The notes under the pieces were generated by a model that ran no database searches, had not been told where the DNA came from, and worked only from the letters and a program-made list of their open reading frames with translations. The position numbers were made by a program, and so were the translations under genes. This document shows positions 41,582 to 53,275 of a stretch of DNA of 64,000 nucleotides, one piece after another. The DNA comes from Ooceraea biroi. Taxonomy: Eukaryota > Arthropoda > Insecta > Hymenoptera > Formicidae. The stretch is taken from positions 4,757,838-4,821,837 of the forward strand of contig NC_039516.1 in the NCBI RefSeq assembly GCF_003672135.1, read 5' to 3'. Numbering within the stretch: the stretch's first letter is position 1; the number at the start of each line of letters is the position of its first letter.

Positions 41582-42320
41582 GCAGCCTCATTAATTTTCT
41601 TACTAATTAACGAGGGACGCCGATTGGGAGAAACGACGAGGGAGATTTTTGCCGAATGGAATTTCCGTGTCGGTGAAATGCGCGCACCCCTTGAGAAAGC
41701 CGAGGTTCTTCGGTTTGTTACCTAACTTGATTATTCTTTCGGAACTCGTGCTGCTACATTCTGCACGGAATCAAACGCCTCCGTAGAATGAGTCATTAAA
41801 AGTTGAACAAGTTCGCGAGACGATTGCACCGCCTTTATTCTTTCCGTGATGCGCCGATTTGCAGACTCCTTGAGAAAAAACTGAAACTGGCAGACAGTGA
41901 CTTAAAACAGTCACAATAAATAAAACGAGCTGATCTCAATGTATAAAAGTTGCTGATTTCAATAGCAGTCTATTACAGTACTTCCCTTCCTCGACAGAAC
42001 AACGTGTAAGCAACAAATTAATTATTCTAGCTTGTCAGTCCGATTTTTGCAATTATTTGTTTATTTGATTAAATTTATTGTATTGTATTAAAATGAATTT
42101 TTATCAAATAAGAATCGATACGTTCCATTTGTGTGCATTTCTGTTTCCATAAATTATTCTGATCGATCTTGCAATGTTTGATAGAATCAGCAGTGGCGCT
42201 ATGAGCTTCTGCTGAGATCCTGCAGGAAAATACATCATAAGATAAACGAGGGACGGCGGGATAGGAAAGGTGCATTGCTAAAAATAATAAAAATTTATAT
42301 CGTGCTGCTTCGAGATATTA

Positions 42321-42349
42321 CGAGGAAAAATACACAATATTTTTCCTCG
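42321..42349. repeat. Perfect 12-bp-arm hairpin
   Basis: CGAGGAAAAATA and its complement TATTTTTCCTCG are separated by five bases. Confidence 0.75.
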
Positions 42350-42668
42350 ATAGCCAGTTCTGTTAAGAACTCGATATTCTCAGTTCTTTTGAGTCGTGCA
42401 TATTGCTCATGTTTTGTTCAAACGTAACACAAACTTGCACGAATCAAATTCATTGAGAATATTCTACAAATATACGAAAGATCAATCCAATATTAAATAA
42501 TTGCAAGTAGCAGAGAATGTTAATCCAATAAACAAAAAGATATCTATGCAAACGCAGTTTATGTAATAATTATTATTGTTATAAATTATTGATCCAAAAG
42601 TCCATGGACATCAAATTCACGATATTTCCAGGACTGGCTACACGATTCTGATTTTTATAGATAAACTT

Positions 42669-42705
42669 TCGATGCGTTCGTTATGAATTCGATGCGTTAT
42701 GAATT
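42669..42705 (+). repeat. Short imperfect direct repeat
   Basis: TTCGATGCGTT...ATGAA occurs twice head to tail, the first copy with four extra bases. Confidence 0.7.
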
Positions 42706-45700
42706 TGATTTATTTCTAGAATACCGCCATGTCTTCCTATTAGGAAGCGCACAATGCATGAGCATCGTATCGCATTCTATTCCAATTTTGCCGTTCCCAT
42801 TACGCGGAGCTATCGAATAACTATTAACGACGGCATTTCCCATCGTTCGCGAACCATTCGCGTATACGTAGGGCTTTACTTCGGAAACCATCGGTCCCGT
42901 CGGTGGTATGAAAAATTAATGGGACACATCGAGCGCGGTTTCGAGTGCTCGCACGCCAATCCACTCGAACCCTCGAGTTCCGTGTATATTCGTTGTCGAC
43001 CTTGTTGGCGATCGCAGTAATCATTTTCGCAAGTCGATCAGCTTTCGGGTCGGAGTCCACTGACGTTAGACTCGTTAGGTTTCCGTGTGATCGTAACGAG
43101 ATCATCGCGATCGACGCGTCGTAATTATGCAGACAGCAGCCTTACGTATACTGCCAATTAGCGAGGAAACCAGAGGCGAAGCTGCGGGATGAATTTCGAT
43201 GTACAATCCTCAGGCTCGGGAAAAAAAGGAAGCACTCGTCAGAGTCGAGACGAGCACTGCACCGCCGCTTGAGATCACGTCCATTATTCCGCCAAGCTGA
43301 ATTTCTCGCAGCTTTCGCTGACGTGACAAGCTGAAGCGCACGGGCACGTGTCGATATTTACGTTCGATTATACAGCTGATCTTATGACGGCTGTTAATGA
43401 TCCCTCAATGCTGAGCGTCGTGATAACTAACGCCAGCTTGTATTTTCCGCCGTGAAGTTTATTATGTCTCTGCGGTATTCGAGTATTATTGGCACATTAC
43501 TTCGTCGGAGCTCTAAGATAATAAACTAGATATGGTAAAGTAAATGACCGTGATAAAATTGATTAGTTTGAAGAGCTAATAAAAATCCATGATGTGCGAT
43601 CTCTAAGACTTACAATATACCTGAATTCTATCATTCTTTTATGCATTCTCTTATTCTTAATTCTTTCGTACTCTGTGCAACATTATTTCGAATTAACTAA
43701 GATTTTTAAGATAATTATATTTTATCGCATTGTGTTTCTAATGTTTTCCAGAAAGTGTTCGCTCTCTTTTAAGCTTCAAATATTAGTTTGCAATAATAGC
43801 CGACTGTTATTAATTTACTTTCAGAATTTCAATATCAGAACATATAGGCAACATTATCAATAATTCAATAAAACAATTATCCAATAATTATCGAATAAAT
43901 TGAATAGTTATCCAATAATGTTCCTCAAACAATGATTAATAACTGCGAATAGAGAGAATAAAAATCAGGTGAACAGCATATCTGAAATATTTCGCGATCC
44001 ATATGATATTCTGATTTGTGCTTGAGCTTCTGACATCACGTAGCCTCTGAAGCAATCTACGACAGACTTCTCCTTCAGCACAGCGGATTCTGGTATCTTC
44101 TGACTCGAGGCGGCTTCTGGCGATTTAATTTAAACTTGTTTGTCCGACGCGCAAGTTTCTTGTCGGATGAATCTCGGGCGTGCCGATGAGCCGCCATACC
44201 GCTTATACAATTATGAATATTAATTTTCCACTACCACGACTGCCGACGAAGCGATGCGGAAGAAGAAGAATGCTCGACGGGATCTAAAAATATATGCAAA
44301 AGTGTAGAACAGCTGTTCTGTTAGCGAACGGTGCAAAAACAACGGATAATGGATTATCCCGGCGATTAGGAGTTATTACGCAAATTATTCATAACGTTAT
44401 AATACAATATACTCTGCATTATACTCTGTGTTATCGAGACAATAATTAATTATCAAGTAATTTTATGATGAAATTTCGTAATTGATTTTGAGACAGAAGA
44501 AATCGTCTTAAAATTGGAAACAACTTCCATGATATTTGAGGTACGAAAGATTGTTTCAAAATTATTCTTTTTTCGATACTAAAGTTTTGGGAACGAATAT
44601 GATGTCACACATAAACGACTACAATCCGTATGTGCCTGAGTACGCGCGTCCATTTTCGATTGTCAAATCCGATAGGAAGTATTTCGCACGGATCAATTAA
44701 AACGGTTCCTCGTTTTTCTTTGATGAATCGATGGTCAATTGATCGATGCGGAAATTGGAAGATTTTCCATTTTGTGCGTCGCTTAATTTTTCAAAATTTT
44801 TGTGAAGCGCAATACAATCTTTCATTCGACGAAATCTGATAAGCTGGGTTATATCAGATAGTCGCATTTGTTGCACTGTCGAGTGAAAAACATAACAGTC
44901 GCATAATTCGCATAACAGTCAAAAAATATATTTTTCCAATAATCATGTTAGATCGCTCTATTTGTATTTCTTAATTATCACAATATCAAAGATATTTTTA
45001 TTTTTATCAAAGATATTTTATATTTTAACAATATCTAATATATAAAAAAGTAATAAGAACTTAACCTGATTCAATAGTAAAAATCTAAACTCACAATATA
45101 TCTCTCGTACGAAGCTCAATTTGCCACACTGAATGTGTAGATATGAACATGAATCTTAATAGCACTTTTACCACTCAAAGGGATTCGTTATATCCGAACA
45201 GCTCTCACATATAATTATGACGACATATTACAATTTCGCATACAACCAGCTCTTTATTACAATTCTCTTATGCGCGCGCGCTTTGAAATAATTGCGAACG
45301 AATCATTCGCCTCGGATCGACAACGCGGCTAGGAAGGAAATCGTTCGGATTGCAATTTTCCCCGATCTCCATCGGTTGTTTCCGATTCAAGGGAAGGCGA
45401 AGAGAGTGCGGAAAGGGGGACAAGGAGGGGGAGGATACATATATTTCCTTTCTACCTCTGTTTTTCATGGAGATTAATCGAACGTTGCCGCGGTCGCAGC
45501 ATGTTGCCCGCGCCATGCGATTCGTCGCGTTTCGGAATGCTCCCGGAAGTGGCGTTATTAATGACATCGTGGGGGTTGATTGCTTTTCGACGGTAGAGTA
45601 CGAAATGCCAACTCGCGTTTCCCTTCCCTTCGACCCCACGGCGAGTCTCCCTGCTCTCTCCTCTCTAATCGTTGAAAAATGTTTCAATTTCGTCTCGCCG

Positions 45701-46154
45701 AGAGTCCGCTTCCATTTTCGGAGTGAGTCGAAAAAAAAGATCCAAGCTGGACAAATCGGTCACGCGTCGGCTATTAACTATTCACTCTACCCTCTTCACG
45801 GCGAGAAAATATTGATAGCTATACGTGGAGGAGAGGGAGATTGACCGGCAGATAGAACGCGGACAGGACTCGGTATCGAAAGTATTGCACCGTGCTGAGA
45901 TTGACGGGCTTTTGCATATTTATAATGCTCTATCTTGTTCCGCGGCTATTTGGAAGGCATTTCAAGCATTCCTGAGAGGAATATACGGCGGTTCTCCGCG
46001 CTTGTTAATAGCCGGGCATGTGAATAAAATTCGCAATCGTTATTTTATCGGACAAGTAAAATGCGTCTAGTGCGCGAGAAAAGTTGCGATCCACCTTCCT
46101 AGTGTATAAATTGCGTTCGAGAATAGTCAGGAGATTCGGGTATTTTTATATTAA

Positions 46155-46295
46155 CCCATTAACGCCTGAAAGTCCAAATTTTCTGCTTACTTTCGATTCT
46201 CTTGAATGCCTATCAAATCATGAGCAATTTGACCAACAATGTATATCCTACTATTTTTGGGTATGCTCTTTCCGAATCCGTCGTTATATTTGAGT
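46155..46295 (+). repeat. Left terminal inverted repeat of the piggyBac-like element
   Basis: It begins CCCATTAACGCCTGAAAG and remains collinear with the right arm through CCGAATCCGTCGT-ATATTTGA. Confidence 0.9.
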
Positions 46296-47094
46296 TTTGT
46301 CGACGTGGAAAAAAAATATGGCTGTCTTAATAAAAAGAAATACGAAAAAAACAGTATTTTCGAGAAAAAATCTCTGTTTTTGGAATGGGATGGGAGTAGA
46401 AATGAAGTTAAGACCCCGTCCATCGATGGATAAAATAGTTGTACTTTAAAGATGCACATAAACAGAAGGTCGAAAACATCATGGCGGTGTCAAAATGACG
46501 GCAAAATCAAGGAAATTTGTCAAATACAGCATTTTTTTCGATATAATTCAACGATAATCGAGATTTTTACATCTAATTCATGATTCTAAATGATAAATTC
46601 GATAAGTCTACTTGATATTAGTTGATATTTTCACTCTTAAAAATAGCGAACTCTATATGGCAGCCAATCAACTCGCGAAAACATTGAAAATATGGAGTTT
46701 TTTCACTTTTCTCAGTTATCTTCGTCTATTTATTCTCGATCTAGTGTATCATCCTCTATAAATACATAACTTAGTAATAATAAGAGCCCATTACATTCCA
46801 AGCCATCATGAAAAGTTCATAATCACCCCCGTCCCTCAGCCGTTAGTCTCTAACGTTGCCCGACTCTTACCACTAGGAGGTGGACGGAGAGAAGAGTTGT
46901 TTTTTTTTGTATTCTTATCATTATTTTATATTTTTTTGCATTTTTGTCATTTTATCCTTTTTTATTCGAGTAATTATATTTTTATATTTTTATATTATAT
47001 ATTATTTTTCTCATTTGTCCACATGTCCAAATCTCTATGTTTTCTCAAATATTTATGACCATTTTGTATTTTGAAATTTATAGTATATCTATCA

Positions 47095-47266
47095 AAATTA
47101 TTGATGATATTTTGTGAAGCAGGGCTTGCAAAAATATCGATTACAGTCGTCACAAAACTTATTTGTTCTGATATCGCATGACTCCCTAGAACACGTTCTT
47201 TTCAAATCCTTATGAGACGCATCATGTGTATTTTGTGACTGCTTCACAAAATATCATCAATAATTT
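47095..47266. repeat. Subterminal inverted repeat inside the piggyBac-like element
   Basis: Two perfect 28-bp arms (47095-47122 and 47239-47266) share TTGATGATATTTTGTGAAGC and its complement, separated by about 116 bp. The right arm ends two bases before the right terminal repeat begins. No matching copy was seen beside the left terminal repeat. Confidence 0.85.
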
Positions 47267-47268
47267 AA

Positions 47269-47409
47269 TTCAAATATGACGACGGATTCGGAAAGAGCAT
47301 ACTCAAAAATAGTAGGATATACATTGTTGGTCAAATTGCTCATGATTTGATAGGCATTCAAGAGAATCGAAAGTAAGCAGAAAATTTTGGACTTTCAGGC
47401 GTTAATGGG
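47269..47409 (-). repeat. Right terminal inverted repeat of the piggyBac-like element
   Basis: It is the reverse complement of 46155-46295, with one extra A in an A-run near the tip and a few substitutions, ending AATGGG before TTAA. Confidence 0.9.
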
Positions 47410-47667
47410 TTAAGATAAGAAGACTGTATAAAAATAATAAATAATTATCCAAAAGAAATAGTTGTACGGAATTTATTTCTGTCCTGACTAATTTACTGAT
47501 TCCTTGCACTCCTCTTCGCTTACGCTTTCTCGTGTTCAAGCAAAGAAACGGCGACGTCTGCAGCCTGATTAGGATCATCTTCCGGAAAAAAAGCTCATTT
47601 CCGCGCAGAGTAGGTCAACGCGACGCCGTCGTTTGCAATTAGCGTTAATTGGAATGAGTGTACTCAC

Positions 47668-47895
47668 TGTTAAGCTCTATGATGACGGCAGTGGTAGGCG
47701 GAGACGCTAATTGAGTGTTATTCGCTCGACAGGACAGCTTGGCATGATGATGCCTCCTCGTGAGGGCCTTCACAGTCACATTGCTGATGGTTACGACGTT
47801 GGTCTCACCGCCAAGTCCTTGTGTTTCTCGAACCTCGGTAGAAGCATGAATGTTCTGCGATTCTAAATACCATGAAACCTGTGGCCTAGGTTTGC
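47668..47895 (-). CDS. Sidestep-family receptor, internal exon B (rest of the Ig-like domain)
   Basis: This exon has 228 bp and 75 full codons, phase 1 at both ends. It begins KPRPQVSWYLESQ, giving GGKPRP-V-W after joining to exon A, with the core Ig tryptophan at residue 8. It ends with AKLSCRANNTQLASPP and TTAVIIELN, the F-strand cysteine at residue 55 and the G strand. The cysteine of exon A and this one would form the domain disulfide. N-linked glycosylation sequons are visible at NVT (residue 38) and NNT (residue 58). The RANNT-LA-PP-T-V string is typical of Side proteins. The acceptor TTTATTTGTGCAG has a long T tract and a CTAAT branch-like site; the donor is A|GTGAGTA. Its final A completes ATG (Met) with exon C. 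The piggyBac-like element lies about 250 bp downstream of the donor. Confidence 0.88.
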
Positions 47896-48905
47896 CTGCA
47901 CAAATAAAAAAAAATTATAATTAGAAAAATGTAATGTAAAATAAAATAAATAATTGTCTACTTGATATATAAGATAAATAATAAAAAGTATAACAGAACA
48001 TAAAAAATTATAGCATTACATTATTACCCTACGTGAAAGATTAGTAGTAAGCGAAACCGGATATCATCGAGCAAACTTTCTTCAATAAATTAAAACCTGA
48101 GATTAAGTATTTTCTTTCGTTAAGGCAACTAATATCTCATAAACTATTTTATCATAATTAACTAGCTATCGGAGGAAGGAGCTTATGGACATGTCCAGAG
48201 GACTTCTGCTGAAGCTTCCTATCGGACAGTCAATTAAGCGCGTTCGACAGGCTCATCGTGCGAGGACTGTAACATTAGCTCGGGGCTGAAAAGGATCCGA
48301 AAGCCGCGGCACGTATCGGCGCTGACGGGACGATGCCTGTCATTATTCCTCTGCCAATGAGCCGGTCGACAGGGAAGGTAATTCGAGCGACACGTCCCAA
48401 GGGCTGCGTCGTGGATGTCGCCGTCAATCACGATGGCGGGCCTCATTCGGCCGAAACAACGGAGGTATTCGCCATTCTCTCGTTCTCGACGGAAGATCGC
48501 TACCTGTGGCTCCCCACCGTCGTCTACAGTGATTAATAATGACGAAAGCGAATCTGGAAACGTGCACTTCTGGACACAGTAGATACACCAAAGTCGGCTC
48601 ACGTAGCTCTGATGGCGCTGCGCTAATTTACTCAACTAATTAGCAAGGTACACTTGCTACCCAGTGTAAGGAAGTTGGTAAACCATCACTTTGGTGAGAA
48701 GGATTGTTCGTAGTGACAGAGTACTTGTGAATGGCAGACAAACCGAAAATGATTGTAAACCAGCGCCGACAATTGAATCCGTCGAGACTGATCATCTAAT
48801 CCTTATCTGCATAAAATACGTTCTGCTCGAGTTTACGCGGTAATTTAGCAGTGCAATGAACAAATATCTTCATCATAGGAATGTCTCTTAATGATATTTC
48901 TATTT

Positions 48906-48938
48906 TCTTCTGCTGACAATGTTATTGTCAGCAGAAGA
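48906..48938. repeat. Perfect 15-bp-arm hairpin
   Basis: TCTTCTGCTGACAAT and its exact complement are separated by GTT, about 1 kb upstream of exon B within the intron. Confidence 0.8.
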
Positions 48939-51240
48939 TATTGTTTACAAAATTTTACATAATTAATTTCTCAAATGGTGATTTTTCTGAGTGTTAATAC
49001 GTCGAGATGTATTTCGAAGAGATAAGAATCGGATTTCAAAGGAGGAGAAATCTGAGAATTCTCGTTTTATACATAAAGCTTCTACCTCGATTTCGAATAT
49101 CTCATAACGTGTGGTATCATTGCGCGAACAAACAAGACACTGTTCGATATTAACATAGTCTAGTGTCAACAGTTATTCTGGATGAACCATCTATCTAATT
49201 CGGATCCGGTTCTGTCTGCCTTAGCTGTCTACATAGGTATCTATCCAATCAAAGAGACGTCTATACATGGCGCATATACATCTTGTCGAAAGCCATGATC
49301 GTTGACATTGATAGTTAGTTAGAACGGTAGTAATTAGAAGCGGCTATTTGCCCGCTTAGAGCTCTGCATTAATAATCTGGAGATTGACACTTCCTGAAGC
49401 GTGAAGTTAGAATCACGAGGTTACGCATTTAATTAAAGACTTTGGCGATCCTCCTTGCCACACGCCTTGCCGCGAGATCTTTCAATTTCCTGTACTTTAT
49501 CTTGCTTTTATACATTGAATTATTCAATGTATAATTAACATATAAAATGATTATTTGCACTGCGCCAACAACTTGCGCATTCCTGTGCGACTTAGCTACG
49601 CTGATACAGATTATTTTGCATCTGTCTGCAATGTTAGAACAACTGCAAATGTTTGTTCTCACGCCGTTCTTAATGCACAAGTGACATGGATTTGCGCATT
49701 CTGCGATGAGACGAGCTTTACTGAACGCTAAAGCGTAAAATAATTTATCAAATGCGGATTATGAATAAGCATAACAACGGAAATACGGAAGAAACAAACA
49801 GCTAATCCTACATGGGCGTTATGGCGGAACACGCATTATCTACACTCGCGTTAATTTCTCGAGCACAATGCGCTGAAATCGCATTAATTTCCCAGAGTAC
49901 ACGTTCATTAAACAATAACCAGGCAATGAACAGGCTTCCCGCTGCGACATCGAAGCTACCCAGTGCGTTCAGGAAGCGCATCTATTACGTGTTGGATGAT
50001 CTGAGGAGAACACCAAGTTAATGTGTGAGAACAGTAATACGCAAAGAGCGATACGTAAACCAAAAAAGATATCTCGATATTTATTATTTAATAAAATCAT
50101 AGTTCTTTTTAAATTATTGTCAGAGTTTCTATCTTATATAGCAAACCATAAAAATCTACAGTTTAATAAAACAGGGATTCTAGTATATGAGAAATTTGTT
50201 TTCATTAAAAGTTTTCTTTGAAAATGCAGCGTATTGCTCGATGAATTTGCGCCGTAATTGTTATCACTATGTAAATTCGTGGATAATATCATGCAATGCG
50301 TTCGCAACAGCGAGAGTTTCAAGTTATCGCCGCGAGATAATCGAGCCTCGACTTCAGGTCTCAAAAAGGGGACGATAATAAGCGTTCATTAAATCCTATG
50401 CTATAATTAATTCTGCCATCGAGACTACCGTTTTCATTGTTCCCTACGGAATAATTCCCAGCAGGATACAAACATACCCCGTCGACGACGGGTATCTCGT
50501 AGATAGAGCTTTTCCTCATCCGCTTCCTCATGTTTTCCAGCGACCCCGCTTTAGAGCGCGTTTCGCAGTCGGCATGTATGAAACACGGCGTATACAATGT
50601 GACCATAAATTCCTTCCCCAGGAGTAATCTCGAAGCGCCAATAGTTTCGCGAACTGCAAATTGCGAGTGCCTCGCAGATTCAGGATCCTCAAAATGTTCG
50701 TTTAATTTATCTCGAATGATGATTATTTGACGAGAATCATGATTTATTTGATCTCATCACAGGAGAAGTACGTGCGCGAATTTCGGAGCATCTTCTGTAT
50801 TTGCGACTGCCTCAGATCATATTTATGCGTACCGAATAATAAAACGGCGCGCGAGGGTGGTTTATTATAATTATTACGATTTCTCTGATGCGGATCGTGC
50901 GCATACAGAAAGTCTCGCGTATTAAAGGTCACCGCGAACGGAACTCATTACCATGATCGTTACCTTGTCGCAGCGTATTTTTATGATACTACGGCATTTT
51001 GAATGCCGTTATCGCATAAACGCATCCCAAGAATTGCTATCGCAGTCACTTCCGCTCGTTAGGAGATGTGAAAAAAGTACGAAGTATATTACAGGAAGTA
51101 TATTTGCTGCACGAATATACTTTCATGGTACGAATATCCGCTTCTCCGTCATTATCTCATTGTTTGACGTTCAGCTCTGACCGAATAACTCGATACTGCA
51201 ATATTTCGATAAAGTAAAAGAAAATGATTGCATTCTATTC

Positions 51241-51280
51241 TATAAAATTCTATAAAATTCTATAAAATTCTATAAAATTG
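51241..51280 (+). repeat. 10-bp tandem repeat, four copies
   Basis: TATAAAATTC is repeated four times with only the last base of the array changed. Confidence 0.92.
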
Positions 51281-52553
51281 CGAGGATGAAATTATTATAT
51301 CAGCATGAGTCGCTTTTTTTGTTATTATACGGAGTATCAAACAGTAGAATCGATATTGGGATTGAATAATTCCATAATAAACTATCGATTTAATAAAGCG
51401 AGAGTTTCAGCAAAGTTAGACCCATATTAGATCACACCGCTGTATGAGCATCGATTAAACTTTAATCAATAACCACAAAGTGTAATGAAAACGTAACGTT
51501 ATTACGTTTATCCAGTCAAGACTCAATATCCACCAAAAGCTATAAATGCCCGAGCTCGGACTTTTTTATTCAAATATCACAAATTATTCAAATATATTAC
51601 ATTTGTTATCATTAACAAACATAAAACGCTTTTCTTATTTTGGCGATATAAAGGCGGAAGCGTAATCCGCAAGATGCAATCCCTGGAAATACGATAAAAT
51701 AAAAAAAGGATGTCGACGTCAAGAGGAAGCGAGAAGAGACGAGAGGAGAGGACAACACGCGTGAATTGCGCGCGCGGTTATGGCTGCTGGTCGCGTTAAA
51801 ACAAACATTTCGCGTCTGACCAACGCGCCATGACGCTGTAAAATTGCGTTCGATGTAACAGCGAGATCGACAATGCAGCGGCGAATAGCGCTGCATTGCC
51901 GTCGCCACGCGGGGAAGTCGATGCGGTGACATGCCGCTGGAAATACACGGTGTATTGTGTGATAACAATACATGGCAGAATGAGCGGCTACGCCGCGGCG
52001 CACGTCGCGTCGTGGCACTTCTCTTTTTAAAGAATACCCGCGCGGCTAGCGCGCGGAGTCAGTTTTAAGCGCAGGCTCACCCGCTTGCACGCTCGCATTT
52101 GTGCGACGATGGGTGCTCTCGAAACACGAGCGCAGAGTCGGGTCAATTATTTTCAATGGTCGCTGTTGAATCGACGAGGGCCCATGGGCTAGCACAAGTG
52201 CGACATGATTGGAGAAGAAAACCGAAGCGTGTACTCCAGCACGGTGACGATGCGCGGCGAGTTTTGCAAGCGGGAACTCGCGGGCGAGACCGGCCTCTAC
52301 ATTGGAAATGTTTTCAGCGGGTTTTTGTTTATTTAAAGCGACTGTAACTGACTGGATTCTGGAAATTGAGTTCTGGAATAAACGTTGTTATTCATGCGAG
52401 ATTCGTAAATGAAAGTTTCTTCCGTGCGCTTTCGGTGACACACGGCGAAATCTGTACGTGCTGCATAATCCATATTTGAAAAGTCAAATATCTCCCGGAT
52501 TTGATGAGAATCCACGATAATGGACAGATTGAAGAAGACGCAATGTTATTTAA

Positions 52554-52844
52554 GGGGGGAACCTGCTTTAGAACGTTGAAAATAAGGTATAATTTTACGA
52601 ATTTTTTTTTGGAGAAACTATACAGCGGATCATTATAAAACTTTGATGCATTTATTAGTACATGTTTAAAGATAAAAAAAATTATTTTTTGATTTGAATA
52701 TATCGCCTGTAGAGGTCGTCCTGGAGGCATCTTAGTGCAGCCGGCATTGTAAATTGGCGAGCATTCTCCTGCCTCCAAATTTCATCCAAACTGAAAAATT
52801 GAAATATTTTCTCGTTATTTATGAATTCCCATCGTCGATGAACC
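52554..52844 (+). repeat. Left arm of the foldback element
   Basis: It starts with six G and ends at the ATCGTCGATGAACC segment, which is mirrored at the inner end of the right arm (52979 onward). Confidence 0.85.
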
Positions 52845-52978
52845 TTTAATATTCATAAAAACATTAAGTTAAACAATTACTTTTGCATGAAAAAGTTCAA
52901 CAACTTTGCCTAAAAATCGTACTTTTGTGTTCTAAGCTCCACCATTTTGGCACTTTTCAACTTTTTTCTTCTCTCTTT

Positions 52979-53275
52979 GGTTCATCGACGATGGGAATTC
53001 ATAAATAACGAGAACACATTTCAATTTTTCAGTTTAGACGAAATTTGGAGGCAGAAGAATGCTCACCAATTTGCAATGCCGGCGACGCGGCTGCACTAAG
53101 ATTTCTCCAGGACGACCTCTACAGGCGATATATTCAAATAAAAAAATAATTTTTTTTATCTTTAAACATGTACTAATAAATGCATCAAAGTTTTATAATG
53201 ATCCGCTGTATAGTTTCTCCAAAAACAATTCGTAAAATATACCTTATTTTCAGCGTTCTAAAGCAGGCTCCCCCC
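52979..53275 (-). repeat. Right arm of the foldback element
   Basis: It is the inverted copy of 52554-52844, ending in six C before TTAA. Differences include single-base changes such as GAGCC versus GAACC near the tip. Confidence 0.85.

Larger units (their letters stand above)
46155..47409. mobile_element. piggyBac-like non-autonomous element (1255 bp)
   Basis: TTAA lies immediately outside both ends (46151-46154 and 47410-47413). The termini are CCCATTAACGCC and GGCGTTAATGGG. The inverted repeats run about 141 bp with a one-base indel and about three substitutions. TTAA target duplication with CCC/GGG ends is the established signature of the piggyBac superfamily. The interior has no reading frame resembling a DDD transposase, only AT-rich low-complexity frames. 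The near-identity of the arms argues for fairly recent activity, mobilised by an element elsewhere. It sits about 250 bp inside the intron from the exon B donor. Confidence 0.88.
37687..47667 (-). other. Intron between exons B and C (about 10.0 kb)
   Basis: It begins GTGAGTA and ends TTCTTACAG on the minus strand. It contains the piggyBac-like element at 46155-47409 close to its 5' end, a 12-bp-arm hairpin at 42321-42349, a GA microsatellite at 41551-41574 next to a GC-only palindrome, and a short imperfect direct repeat near 42669. Otherwise it is unremarkable AT-rich DNA with CpG-rich patches. No supported exon of another gene was seen. Confidence 0.75.
52554..53275. mobile_element. Foldback/MITE element with arms of about 290 bp, flanked by TTAA
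   Basis: The left arm (about 52554-52844) and right arm (about 52979-53275) are reverse complements over almost their whole length, with scattered substitutions and small indels. They leave a central spacer of about 134 bp. Both ends start GGGGGGA-CCTGCTTTAGAACG reading inward, and TTAA abuts each end (52550-52553 and 53276-53279). TTAA may be a target duplication or the outermost part of the inverted repeat; the sequence alone does not decide. No coding capacity for a transposase is seen. It lies in the intron between exons A and B. Confidence 0.85.

Noticed and set aside
46880..47074. Small hydrophobic open frame inside the piggyBac-like element
   Set aside because: Phe/Ile/Tyr-rich translation of T-rich low-complexity DNA; nothing resembling a piggyBac transposase.
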